A stretch of DNA of 6,992 nucleotides from Acidimicrobiales bacterium (GTDB lineage: Bacteria > Actinomycetota > Acidimicrobiia > Acidimicrobiales > JABEUL01). The notes beneath the pieces were generated by a model that worked only from the letters and a program-made list of their open reading frames with translations, was not told the DNA's origin and did no database searches. The translations under genes and the position numbers were made by a program. This document shows, in pieces, positions 1-6,830 of this stretch. The stretch's first letter is position 1. The number at the start of each line of letters is the position of its first letter. The DNA lies in NCBI GenBank assembly GCA_013044465.1, contig JABEUL010000171.1, forward strand, positions 1 to 6,992, given 5' to 3'.

Positions 1-781
1 AATGGACCAACGCCCCTTCGAGGAGGTTAACGCCTAGGGTCTCTTGTGAACCAATAATGTGAGCTGCAACATCATTGATTTTTAAAACTGTGCCGCTTCT
101 GTCAAGCAAAGAAATGACATCTGGACTTGTATCAAACAATACCTGAATTGCCTCAGATTTCTCCAAAGCCTCAGCTTCGGCCCGCCTAAGAATTAAAACA
201 AACCGCCCGAGCAACTCACATATTGCAATAAATGCAACTACTACTACCCCGGTGGTGACTGCATAATGCACCAAATCCAAGTGATAGAAATAAACTGGTA
301 CCATCTCATCGATAACAATTATCGGAGTTACAAGAAGTGATGTAAACCGAGGCTGGGTGACCCCAACCCACACCCCAGTTACTGGAGCAAGCACCAACAT
401 CTGGGTGGGGCCATAAACGGGTCCGTAGGCATATCCAATAGCTGCAAGTCCTGCACCTATAAATACTGAGATAAGGTAAAACTGTTGCCTAATCGTCCAT
501 GAGCGCCAACTCATTCGAAGAAATATAAACCCTATAACCAAATTGACAAGTCCGATTAGGGAAATATCATTAAGTTTCACTCCTTCTAGATTTTTAGGAG
601 GGAAAGTTAAACTAAAAAGTGAAACCGTAAAAACAATGAGTCCACATAGCCTCCCCCAAAATCTCGCCGTAGTGGGAACAGCCGAGTCGCTTTCACTACC
701 ACGAATATAAGCTCCAAGGGAATGAGCGAGCCCACGAGGGCTCAGGTTATGGCGAGGCTTACGAAGTGCACTGGTGTCCAC
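1..781 (-). CDS. Six-helix membrane sensor with PAS domain, N-terminal part (runs off left edge)
   Basis: This reading frame is open from a GTG at 781-779 to the left edge, giving 260 complete codons; an in-frame TAA at 811-809 bounds it upstream. Residues 1-41 are a polar, basic cytoplasmic head. About six hydrophobic segments follow, near residues 42-60, 73-89, 101-117, 126-142, 147-163 and 172-198. A short charged linker (RRAEAEALEKSE, 199-210) then leads into a PAS fold beginning LFDTSPDVISLLDRSG and continuing to the edge. Proteins of this build usually end in a GGDEF, GGDEF-EAL or histidine-kinase domain; here that part is outside the window, so the output is unknown. GTG 781 is the only usable start before the first helix. 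It has no Shine-Dalgarno sequence, but a weak TACTCT (793-788) sits six bases upstream, which would suit a leaderless transcript. The gene is divergent from the SNF2 gene. I am confident it is a membrane PAS sensor, less so of the exact start. Confidence 0.8.
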   Translation of the reverse strand, partial: MDTSALRKPRHNLSPRGLAHSLGAYIRGSESDSAVPTTARFWGRLCGLIVFTVSLFSLTFPPKNLEGVKLNDISLIGLVNLVIGFIFLRMSWRSWTIRQQFYLISVFIGAGLAAIGYAYGPVYGPTQMLVLAPVTGVWVGVTQPRFTSLLVTPIIVIDEMVPVYFYHLDLVHYAVTTGVVVVAFIAICELLGRFVLILRRAEAEALEKSEAIQVLFDTSPDVISLLDRSGTVLKINDVAAHIIGSQETLGVNLLEGALVH

Positions 782-1177
782 TATCTGAGAGTAGCACCGA
801 AACGCAGGTTAAAGTCGGGTTAACTCACTATCAGCAAAGTCAAAGTTCAAATAGAAAACCCAGTTTCACCTACGATTGATACCTTTATGGAACTAGTCCA
901 CCTTTATTTGGGGCATGGCTCAAAGGAACTCCAATTCTTAGTGAATTGAGACATTGAGAATCTTATATTAAGCAACTCAGACAATGGACTGGCTTGATTG
1001 GCCTAGCTGCGGACATCTTTTACGTTAAATAAGTTGAAAAGCAGAGCAAATATTAAGTTGCCAGCAGGAAATATCAATTTAAAGCAGTTCTATTGCACCG
1101 CTGGTCAACTTTATTTGGGATTTTTCTAATGAATGCTATTACGAACTTTTATTTGAATGAATCCCCTCAACAGCACC

Positions 1178-1277
1178 CAGGTCTATGAGAATTATGGCAA
1201 AATGCCATAATTGGGTTTCTCGAGATTTTGCAAGGGAATCACTGGCCCTGGTTTTTAGTACCTGCCAGATAGACCTG
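1178..1277 (-). ncRNA. Candidate structured RNA with three-way junction (leader or small RNA)
   Basis: Three nested pairings are visible. A closing stem of nine perfect pairs joins CAGGTCTAT (1178-1186) to ATAGACCTG (1269-1277). Inside it lies a ten-pair hairpin with a three-base loop (1190-1212). A second hairpin of CTGGC (1242-1246) with GCCAG (1264-1268) can extend inward by GGT/ACC (1250-1252, 1260-1262). This second hairpin abuts the closing stem with no gap, as expected for coaxial stacking. On the minus strand the element would begin about eight bases after the predicted start of transcription from the promoter at 1292-1320, which is why I assign that strand. No T-run follows it, so it is more likely a leader element than a self-terminated small RNA. 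It matches no RNA family I recognise, including the cyclic-di-GMP riboswitches. The stems could be chance in AT-rich DNA, although the ten-pair hairpin is hard to get by chance. Confidence 0.3.
1190..1212. repeat. Perfect 10-base inverted repeat with AAA spacer
   Basis: AATTATGGCA, the spacer AAA, then TGCCATAATT form a perfect palindrome. No poly-T tract follows on either strand, so it is a poor intrinsic terminator. It could be a hairpin in RNA or an operator for a dimeric regulator. It has no gene in phase with it and lies about 400 bases from either neighbouring start. Confidence 0.75.
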
Positions 1278-1291
1278 TCTTCCTAATCCAA

Positions 1292-1320
1292 ATTAAATTG
1301 GGAAGTATAAAATATGTCAA
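1292..1320 (-). promoter_or_regulatory. Strong sigma70-type promoter, minus strand
   Basis: Read on the minus strand, a perfect TTGACA (1320-1315) is followed by a 17-base spacer and TTTAAT (1297-1292), which matches TATAAT at five of six bases. Transcription would start near 1285 and run leftward. The next gene that way is the PAS sensor at 781, implying a leader of about 500 bases, or the promoter serves a separate small RNA beginning with the structured element at 1277-1178. The call rests on sequence match alone. Confidence 0.5.
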
Positions 1321-1538
1321 CAAAATGGCTCTAGAGTTCAATTCTCCTCCCACTCCATCGGCGAGTTCCTGGATTTCTATCGTTGAATTCCCAGGCTAGG
1401 TCGTATTTAGCTTCCACATTCGGGCTCTAAGATAGACTTTTTCAAAGAAACTCACACTTTTAATTGATCCTGACTTTCAGCGGATCAAAGAGAGATGGCA
1501 GTAGTAATATAAAGGAAAAGTACTTAAATAGAGCAAAG

Positions 1539-1566
1539 TTGCCATCTGGGAGAAACTATATATACT
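1539..1566 (+). promoter_or_regulatory. Possible sigma70-type promoter at the 5' end of the SNF2 gene
   Basis: TTGCCA (1539-1544), a 16-base spacer and TATACT (1561-1566) each match the consensus at five of six bases. The transcript would start near 1573. That is downstream of the Shine-Dalgarno/ATA site at 1548-1560, so the two signals cannot both serve the same message. If this promoter is the real one, translation would have to begin at TTG 1642 or at another unusual codon such as ATT 1576. In AT-rich DNA this may be a chance match. Confidence 0.3.
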
Positions 1567-1641
1567 GAATCAGATATTGCGAGCGCCATAAGTCCTGCCA
1601 GCTATATAAGGGGAAAAGAATATTTCCGCCAAAACCGAGTA
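1548..1641 (+). other. Probable true N-terminal coding extension of the SNF2 gene: Shine-Dalgarno site followed by ATA
   Basis: The SNF2 frame stays open upstream of TTG 1642 as far as a TAA at 1525-1527. The extra residues include SDIASAISPASY and then IRGKEYFRQNRV. This is the helix-and-RGxxYxxxxRV stretch that normally opens the SWIM module of these proteins, so it is very likely coding. No ATG, GTG or TTG lies between the stop and 1642. The best-placed site is GGGAG at 1548-1552, five bases before an in-frame ATA at 1558-1560, which would give MYTESDIASAI and a protein of 1180 residues. Either ATA is used as a rare start, or an ancestral ATG has mutated, or the base is a sequencing error. 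CTG 1546 and ATT 1576 are weaker alternatives. Confidence 0.6.
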
Positions 1642-4600
1642 TTGTTTTGTGCATGGACAGCCGAGGGAACCGAGATTATCGGTACCGTCGAAGGAACGGC
1701 AGATAGTCCTTACATTGTTTCCATTGACTTAAGTGATTTCAAATACAATGATGGAATCGGGGAATGTACATGCCCGGTATCGTTTTCATGCAAACATGTT
1801 GTCGCAGTATTGTTACACGCCCTATATGTCAAGCCGCTTTCTCTAAATCATAATTTTGGGACCCTCGTTAGCGCAAGTACCAGGGAAGGTACTAATGCTG
1901 GAGATCACTTGGGAAGATCATGGATGCAATTCTTCGAATTAGGTGAGTCTAATGACTCACAATATAGTGATTACTCCGATCAACCAAGAGAGATTGCCGT
2001 GGCACTTGTATTTGAGTTGCGAAAAAAGGCTAGGCAAAGGCATGAGTATGGCCCTGGCCAGTTCAACAGTAGAAGTGACAACTTGGCCAATTCAAATTGG
2101 GGTTTATTTATTCGGCCAAATATTAAATATGCAACGGACACCAGTTGGCGCAATAAACACTTCAGTTGGGAAACAATATCTTCTCGGTCAACCCACCTCT
2201 CATACTATCGGGGAGATAATTTGGAGGCCCCAACAAATATATTAAAAGTCTTTCGAGAGATATGGGCATTATATTGTGTCGACAATAATGTTAGCTACTA
2301 CTCAATTCCAACATGGATTGAGCTTGACAGCATTACGACACCCCGGCTTTGGGATCTATTGATGCAGTTGCAAGCGTTTGATATTCCTTTTATATACAAT
2401 GTCAAAACTTATCCTCGAATTGATTTTTCTACAGATCCAGCCAGAGTAATAATGAAAATGGATTTGATAGAGCACAGTACAGTTGAACCTCTTCCTAAAG
2501 ACGTAAAAATCACTACCGAAATCGTACACAATGGCGAAATTATCTATTCGGGAAAAAGACATGCTCCACAATCAGATTTTGGCCACTCCCCAACCGATGC
2601 AGAAAATCCAGAAACTATTCATTTTGTCGGCAATCCAGCGTTCTGTTTCTACCATTGGGAAGGCAATCTTGAAAGCAAGCATATTACCAAGCTCTTTCTG
2701 GCTCCAGTTGAAAAACCACTTGGTTCATCTCTCTCAAAGATTATTGAGTCAGGCAGGGAAATAACTATTCCCGCTGTTGACTTGCAGTTTTTCAAACATA
2801 GTTACATGCCACAAATCTCTCGGCAACTGGAAGTCGTATCCGATAGTGTAGACCTGTCTATTCCCAAATTCTATCCTCCAAAACTAATTCTAAGTGTAAA
2901 TACTTCACAGGCATTTAAGTTCGATATCTCGCTCTCATGGCTTTATCAGATTGATGACTCATCATATAATTTGCCATATTGGCCAGATGTTAATGAAACT
3001 TTAGTAAGGCAGTTGGATGCTGAACAACTCCTTCGGATTACCTTTCTCCTTATTATGACAGAATATTTTGATGGGATTCACGACTTAATCTCCACAATAA
3101 GTATCTATGGGGTAGATTGCTACATTTTTGTCACTGAAGTAATGCACCGCCTCCAAATGGAGGACAATATTGAAGTCAACTTTATTGGTTCTATTCCAGA
3201 TTTTTCCTATCTCACTTCGATTCCTGAAATAGCTGTCTCGGCAAACGAATCTAAAACAGATCACGATTGGTTTGATATAGAAGTGTCGATATCCATCGGC
3301 GGCGTGAAGGTTCCATATGAACAACTCCTTAGGGCTGTTTCCAACAACGAAGAGCACTTGCTTCTCGAGAATAATGTTATTTTAAATCTCAACCACCCTG
3401 AATTGCATAAGTTACACACCTTAGTCAAAGAGTCTCAGAAAATTCGCGACAGGTCAACAAACAGCATTGCAATAAGCAAGTACCAGGCTAGTTTTTGGGA
3501 GGACCTAACAGCCCTTGGCACGGTTACGCACCAAGTTGAGAGCTGGAATAAAGTAGCCAAAAGCCTCCTTGACTTTACTGAGGTTCCCATTGCTGCCACA
3601 CCGGTTAAACTCACTGCCACTTTGCGACCTTATCAAGAAACAGGTTATTCGTGGCTCCGATTTCTGGCGGAGCATGAACTTGGAGGAGTTCTTGCAGACG
3701 AAATGGGACTTGGAAAAACTGTACAGGTAATTGCGATGATCACTTCTCTTCGGGATACTGAAGGGAAACCCCGCAAGAAATCAGCCAAAGGGAAGTCACC
3801 ATTTTTGATTGTTTGCCCGACCAGCGTATGCCCTAACTGGATATTTGAGTTAAGTAGATTTGCACCCCATCTCAAAGCCCTCTACGTCTCTACAACTCAG
3901 TCCAAGAGTGCAGTTGCAAATGGCAAATCCCAAAATGAGGTAGTCGGTAGTCCAAAAACTATAAAGGAGAATGCCCAAGAATCATCTATATCGATTATGG
4001 ACTATGACGTCATAATAACCTCATACACCATAATGAGACTAGACGAGGAGTTGTACCAATCGATTAACTGGGCTGGCATTATTTTTGATGAGGCTCAATT
4101 CATTAAAAACTACGCATCCAAATCTTACGCATGTGCCAGGAAGCTCACTGCCCCATTTAAGTTGGGCCTGACGGGCACTCCAATGGAAAATAATCTTATG
4201 GAACTTTGGTCACTTATGTCTCTCGTTGCACCTGGGCTGTTTCCGAATTCAAAATCATTTCGTGAAATATATCAAAAACCTATAGAATCCGGAGGAAACA
4301 CTGAAATATTGGAGCAGCTACGAAGACGTATTCACCCATTTATGCTGCGCAGAACTAAAGATCAAGTCCTCAAAGATTTGCCTCCAAAAATTGAGCAGGT
4401 CTTAGAGTTGGATCTTGTTCCAAGCCATCGGAAAATTTATGATATCTATTTAGAGAAGGAACGCCAAAGGGTGCTTGGACTTTTGGGGGACTTTCAGAAG
4501 AACCGCTTTACCATATTGAAGTCTTTAACAACATTGAGACTTCTAAGTTTGTCACCGCGATTGGTGGATGCGACTCGATATGCCAAAGTTCCCTCTATTA

Positions 4601-5100
4601 AGGTCACTGCGTTAATTGAGCAGCTAACGGAAATTATAGCCGAGGGCCATAAAGCATTAGTATTTAGTCAGTTTACCTCGTTCTTAGCCGAGGTTAAAGG
4701 TGAGCTAGATAAGTGCGGCATTAATTACTCTTACTTGGATGGCAAAACAAGGAGCAGGGCTCGCGTTATCCAAGAGTTTAAGGATGGAGATAGATCCCTA
4801 TTTCTTATTAGCCTAAAGGCCGGAGGTGTGGGACTTAATCTAACAGAGGCAGATTATTGTTTCATTCTTGATCCCTGGTGGAACCCAGCTGCTGAAAATC
4901 AAGCTATAGATAGGACGCATCGCATCGGTCAGACAAAACCTGTAAACGTTTATAGGCTTGTCATTCGGTCGAGTATCGAGGAAAAGATAATGCTGCTCAA
5001 GAAGAAGAAGGAACGCTTATTTAAAGACGTAATTGATGGGGGTGACTTTTTCGCAGAAAAGGTCACAGCTGAGGATATTCGTGAGCTTTTCACTCAATAG
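1642..5100 (+). CDS. SWIM zinc-finger SNF2-family ATPase/helicase
   Basis: This is a large ATP-driven double-stranded-DNA translocase of the bacterial SNF2 family, presumably cytoplasmic and acting on the nucleoid or on DNA-bound proteins; the cellular role of such stand-alone proteins is unknown. Numbered from TTG 1642 (1152 residues), a SWIM zinc-binding motif lies at C42, C44, C50 and H52. A long middle region (about 65-650) follows, ending in the SNF2-associated segment with DWFDIEVSISIGG. The ATPase core begins at LRPYQ (661). It has Walker A DEMGLGKT (686-693, Lys692), DEAQ (816-819), LTGTP (843-847), KALVFSQF (from 1004), AGGVGLNL (1060-1067) and DRTHRIGQ (1090-1097), so all motifs look intact. 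A polar, low-complexity loop of about 40 residues (near 749-787) lies before motif II. TTG 1642 is only the first conventional start and has no well-spaced Shine-Dalgarno sequence; the domain clearly begins upstream, probably at 1558. No methylase, nuclease or other defence partner is adjacent. Confidence 0.93.
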   Translation: MFCAWTAEGTEIIGTVEGTADSPYIVSIDLSDFKYNDGIGECTCPVSFSCKHVVAVLLHALYVKPLSLNHNFGTLVSASTREGTNAGDHLGRSWMQFFELGESNDSQYSDYSDQPREIAVALVFELRKKARQRHEYGPGQFNSRSDNLANSNWGLFIRPNIKYATDTSWRNKHFSWETISSRSTHLSYYRGDNLEAPTNILKVFREIWALYCVDNNVSYYSIPTWIELDSITTPRLWDLLMQLQAFDIPFIYNVKTYPRIDFSTDPARVIMKMDLIEHSTVEPLPKDVKITTEIVHNGEIIYSGKRHAPQSDFGHSPTDAENPETIHFVGNPAFCFYHWEGNLESKHITKLFLAPVEKPLGSSLSKIIESGREITIPAVDLQFFKHSYMPQISRQLEVVSDSVDLSIPKFYPPKLILSVNTSQAFKFDISLSWLYQIDDSSYNLPYWPDVNETLVRQLDAEQLLRITFLLIMTEYFDGIHDLISTISIYGVDCYIFVTEVMHRLQMEDNIEVNFIGSIPDFSYLTSIPEIAVSANESKTDHDWFDIEVSISIGGVKVPYEQLLRAVSNNEEHLLLENNVILNLNHPELHKLHTLVKESQKIRDRSTNSIAISKYQASFWEDLTALGTVTHQVESWNKVAKSLLDFTEVPIAATPVKLTATLRPYQETGYSWLRFLAEHELGGVLADEMGLGKTVQVIAMITSLRDTEGKPRKKSAKGKSPFLIVCPTSVCPNWIFELSRFAPHLKALYVSTTQSKSAVANGKSQNEVVGSPKTIKENAQESSISIMDYDVIITSYTIMRLDEELYQSINWAGIIFDEAQFIKNYASKSYACARKLTAPFKLGLTGTPMENNLMELWSLMSLVAPGLFPNSKSFREIYQKPIESGGNTEILEQLRRRIHPFMLRRTKDQVLKDLPPKIEQVLELDLVPSHRKIYDIYLEKERQRVLGLLGDFQKNRFTILKSLTTLRLLSLSPRLVDATRYAKVPSIKVTALIEQLTEIIAEGHKALVFSQFTSFLAEVKGELDKCGINYSYLDGKTRSRARVIQEFKDGDRSLFLISLKAGGVGLNLTEADYCFILDPWWNPAAENQAIDRTHRIGQTKPVNVYRLVIRSSIEEKIMLLKKKKERLFKDVIDGGDFFAEKVTAEDIRELFTQ

Positions 5101-5407
5101 CAGCTGTGCCGGTTTCACTGCACTGCTTATCAAAAACCTTTGTCGAAACCAGAGAAACTAATAGTGTTTATTCGTATTCCCTTTATTCCTATAACTATTC
5201 TGGTTAATATCGGCCCAGAAGAAAGCACTAATTACTTTTACGTAACTTGCAGCTATCTAAAAAGCTTAGTTATCTAATACTTCATTTATGGGTCAGCGAC
5301 CTAATGTGTTTGCCAATCACTTGGTTCTCAAAAGTTGCTTTCAATCCAGTGAATTACCAGGCCACATAGATAACTTTTTAGATTCAAGTGTTAGAATTAC
5401 CCTACTA
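5101..5407. other. Convergent intergenic region, no gene seen
   Basis: About 300 AT-rich bases separate the converging ends of the SNF2 and cyclase genes. I see no open frame worth calling and no classic hairpin followed by a T-run for either gene. A weak GGTTTC (5111-5116) / GAAACC (5145-5150) pairing with a large loop follows the SNF2 stop. The only larger structure is the inverted repeat at 5255-5383. Confidence 0.6.
5255..5383. repeat. Long-range imperfect inverted repeat between convergent genes
   Basis: ATCTAAAAAG (5255-5264) and AGTTATCT (5268-5275) on the left match, in inverted order, CTTTTTAGAT (5374-5383) and AGATAACT (5368-5375) on the right. The two right-hand matches overlap by two bases, so the stem would carry a small bulge on the left arm. 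About 92 bases lie between the arms. It may act as a weak two-way terminator structure or be the trace of a tiny mobile element, but I find no clear target-site duplication. The arms are AT-rich, so chance is possible. Confidence 0.4.
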
Positions 5408-6709
5408 TTAACAGGCTGTCGTCGTAGTCGCTCCCAAAAGTGACCCTCCGAGTAAGTTGTTGAGAGTCCCACAAAGAGTTGTCACTATTGGACTAAGTAA
5501 GGACAAAGTAGTGGCAGTTGTTGAACTTGTTGTCGAGTTTGATGAAGGGCTAGTAGTGGTCGAATCTGATGCAGAAGTCGAACTAGTAGTTGGCGATGAA
5601 GTTGAAACAATCGGAGAAGTATTGTTGGACTGCCGAGTACCTACATTGGTTGGCCCGACTTGGTTCCCGATAGGCTGAACTGGCTGAGAAGTGACATTTA
5701 TTGGCATTATTCCATTGCTACCTTTCAACCCACTTGTGACTCCAGGTGAAAGCGACGTTGATGTTGACAATTTCTGCGGCAAACCAGAGCCCAGCTGCGT
5801 TGTAATAAATGCCGTAAGAATTGCAACAATTGCAGCTCCAATAGTTAGTCTTCTGTTCCTTTTGCCTTTATTGCCTCGTTCATGAACTTTGGGAAAGTCA
5901 TTTAACGTGCCATGATATCTATTCCGCCTTTTTGTATATAGATCTTGATCGGCTAGGTCTATGAGCTCAGATGCGACTACCTCTCCGCCAGAGTAAGTGG
6001 CAACTCCCCAACTAAAACTAGGTGCTCCATCGCTTTGAATACGCTCCATTAAGTTAGCTGTTTCTTCTACGGTTGTGTGGCCTAGTAATGCAAGAAATTC
6101 ATCTCCTCCAACACGGAATAGCTGGTCATGCTTTCTCATTCTATGACCCATCGCTTTAGCAAGTCCCGCTAGAGCAGCATCACCAGCTTTGTGACCCATC
6201 CCATCGTTAATCTTCTTTAAACCATCTAAATCTACCGATACTATTGATAATGGGTACTGATGTCGCCGTGCTTCAGATATTGAAACTTCTATTGCCTTGT
6301 CCAAGGCTCTTCTGTTCCCACATCCAGTCAGAGGATCAGTTAGGGCCTGTGCGCTCAATGGTTCTACAACCACGCTTGTCGCTTCCGAAATAAGTTTTCT
6401 TATAGCAGGCTGGATCCCTGGACTTTGGTCCAAATTGCTTTTTGCGTAAACCTCTGGCAAGAACGCTAGCCGCTCAACCATAACCTTGTTGCCGTCGTGT
6501 GCATCGGACCAACTTGAAACAATTTCTCGCACTCTCACGTCAGCAAAACTGGCATCTTGGTCGTGCGAAACTTGTGAGAGCCCTTCAATGACAGCTTTGG
6601 CTTCGGCTCTAGGCCAATTAAGCTTCGAGTCCTCGGACTTGACTACGAGTTCTCTCCACAAGCTGACGAGTGACTCCAATTTGACCTTTTCTGGTTCCAT
6701 AGGTTCCAT
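5408..6709 (-). CDS. Membrane-anchored diguanylate cyclase with Ser/Thr-rich extracytoplasmic tail
   Basis: This protein should make cyclic-di-GMP from two GTP. From ATG 6709 it has 433 residues. Residues 1-120 are a helical, charged domain I do not recognise. The GGDEF domain follows: DPLTGCGNRRAL, then DLDGLKKIND (160-169) and RVGGDEF (GGDEF at 201-205). RKHD at 192-195, five residues before GGDEF, is the product-inhibition I-site, so activity with feedback control is expected. A basic stretch (KGKRNRR, 281-287) precedes one membrane helix (about 288-304), placing the catalytic part inside. The last 129 residues lie outside; they are rich in Ser, Thr and Asn and end with a hydrophobic patch and Cys413 and Cys433. 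The frame stays open to TTG 6949, but that extension overlaps the ABC gene out of frame and reads through the promoter. ATG 6709 lies about 40 bases after the predicted transcript start, with AAAAGAG eight bases upstream. A second ATG at 6700 is also possible. Confidence 0.9.
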   Translation of the reverse strand: MEPMEPEKVKLESLVSLWRELVVKSEDSKLNWPRAEAKAVIEGLSQVSHDQDASFADVRVREIVSSWSDAHDGNKVMVERLAFLPEVYAKSNLDQSPGIQPAIRKLISEATSVVVEPLSAQALTDPLTGCGNRRALDKAIEVSISEARRHQYPLSIVSVDLDGLKKINDGMGHKAGDAALAGLAKAMGHRMRKHDQLFRVGGDEFLALLGHTTVEETANLMERIQSDGAPSFSWGVATYSGGEVVASELIDLADQDLYTKRRNRYHGTLNDFPKVHERGNKGKRNRRLTIGAAIVAILTAFITTQLGSGLPQKLSTSTSLSPGVTSGLKGSNGIMPINVTSQPVQPIGNQVGPTNVGTRQSNNTSPIVSTSSPTTSSTSASDSTTTSPSSNSTTSSTTATTLSLLSPIVTTLCGTLNNLLGGSLLGATTTTAC

Positions 6710-6755
6710 TGGGTTTTCTCTTTTCGCATCGCCCGTGACACGCTCTTTGTAGGTT

Positions 6756-6784
6756 AGTATCGCGCCCTTTAGTGGTAATGTCAA
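6756..6784 (-). promoter_or_regulatory. Sigma70-type promoter for the diguanylate cyclase gene
   Basis: On the minus strand a perfect TTGACA (6784-6779) is followed by a 17-base spacer and GATACT (6761-6756), matching TATAAT at four of six bases. Transcription would begin near 6749, leaving a leader of about 40 bases before ATG 6709. It lies 46 bases after the stop of the upstream ABC ATPase gene. No terminator is visible between them, so some read-through from that gene is also likely. Confidence 0.6.
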
Positions 6785-6830
6785 CACTTTCTGTGGTTTT
6801 TTAGTTCCTCCAGATAGCCTTCTAGTTGTT

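Larger units (their letters stand above)
782..1557. other. Long intergenic region without a convincing gene
   Basis: About 780 bases separate the divergent sensor and SNF2 genes. All frames are broken by frequent stops. The only short frames with any merit are 19-20 codons long (for example ATG 1129 to TGA 1188) and have no recognisable product. The region is AT-rich and holds a minus-strand promoter, a perfect 10-base palindrome inside a wider inverted repeat, and a possible promoter and ribosome binding site for SNF2 at its right end; these are listed separately. I see no insertion-sequence ends, tRNA or gene remnant that I can name. Confidence 0.6.

Noticed and set aside
887..949. Short frame of 20 codons starting MELVHLYLGH
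   Set aside because: No ribosome binding site and no recognisable similarity; expected by chance in this region.
1129..1188. Short frame MNAITNFYLNESPQQHPGL with GGGA eight bases upstream
   Set aside because: Only 19 codons, no recognisable product, and it runs into the inverted-repeat element; too little to call a gene.
1331..1356. tRNA or tmRNA 3' end (GAG-TTCAATT-CTC followed by CCCACTCCA)
   Set aside because: The T-loop looks right but only three of five T-stem pairs form, the acceptor strand is two bases short, and no matching 5' acceptor, anticodon arm or tmRNA start lies upstream. It could at most be a decayed attachment-site remnant, and no integrase is present.
1368..1395. CCTGG/CCAGG hairpin as a terminator
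   Set aside because: Five outer pairs with mismatches inside and no T-run after it; too weak to call.
3435..3875. Minus-strand open frames inside the SNF2 gene
   Set aside because: They lie opposite a strongly conserved helicase frame and show no domain or start signal; shadows of the real gene.
1642..5100. SNF2 protein as part of a phage-defence system such as DISARM
   Set aside because: No methylase, phospholipase-D-like or DUF1998-type partner is adjacent, and the SWIM-SNF2 layout is that of the widespread stand-alone family.
5457..5885. Plus-strand open frames opposite the cyclase tail, rich in Val and Glu
   Set aside because: They are the complement of the Ser/Thr-rich low-complexity tail, which naturally yields long open frames with biased composition.
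6486..6752. Plus-strand open frame rich in Ser and Leu opposite the cyclase N-terminus
   Set aside because: Antisense to the supported cyclase gene, with no recognisable domain.
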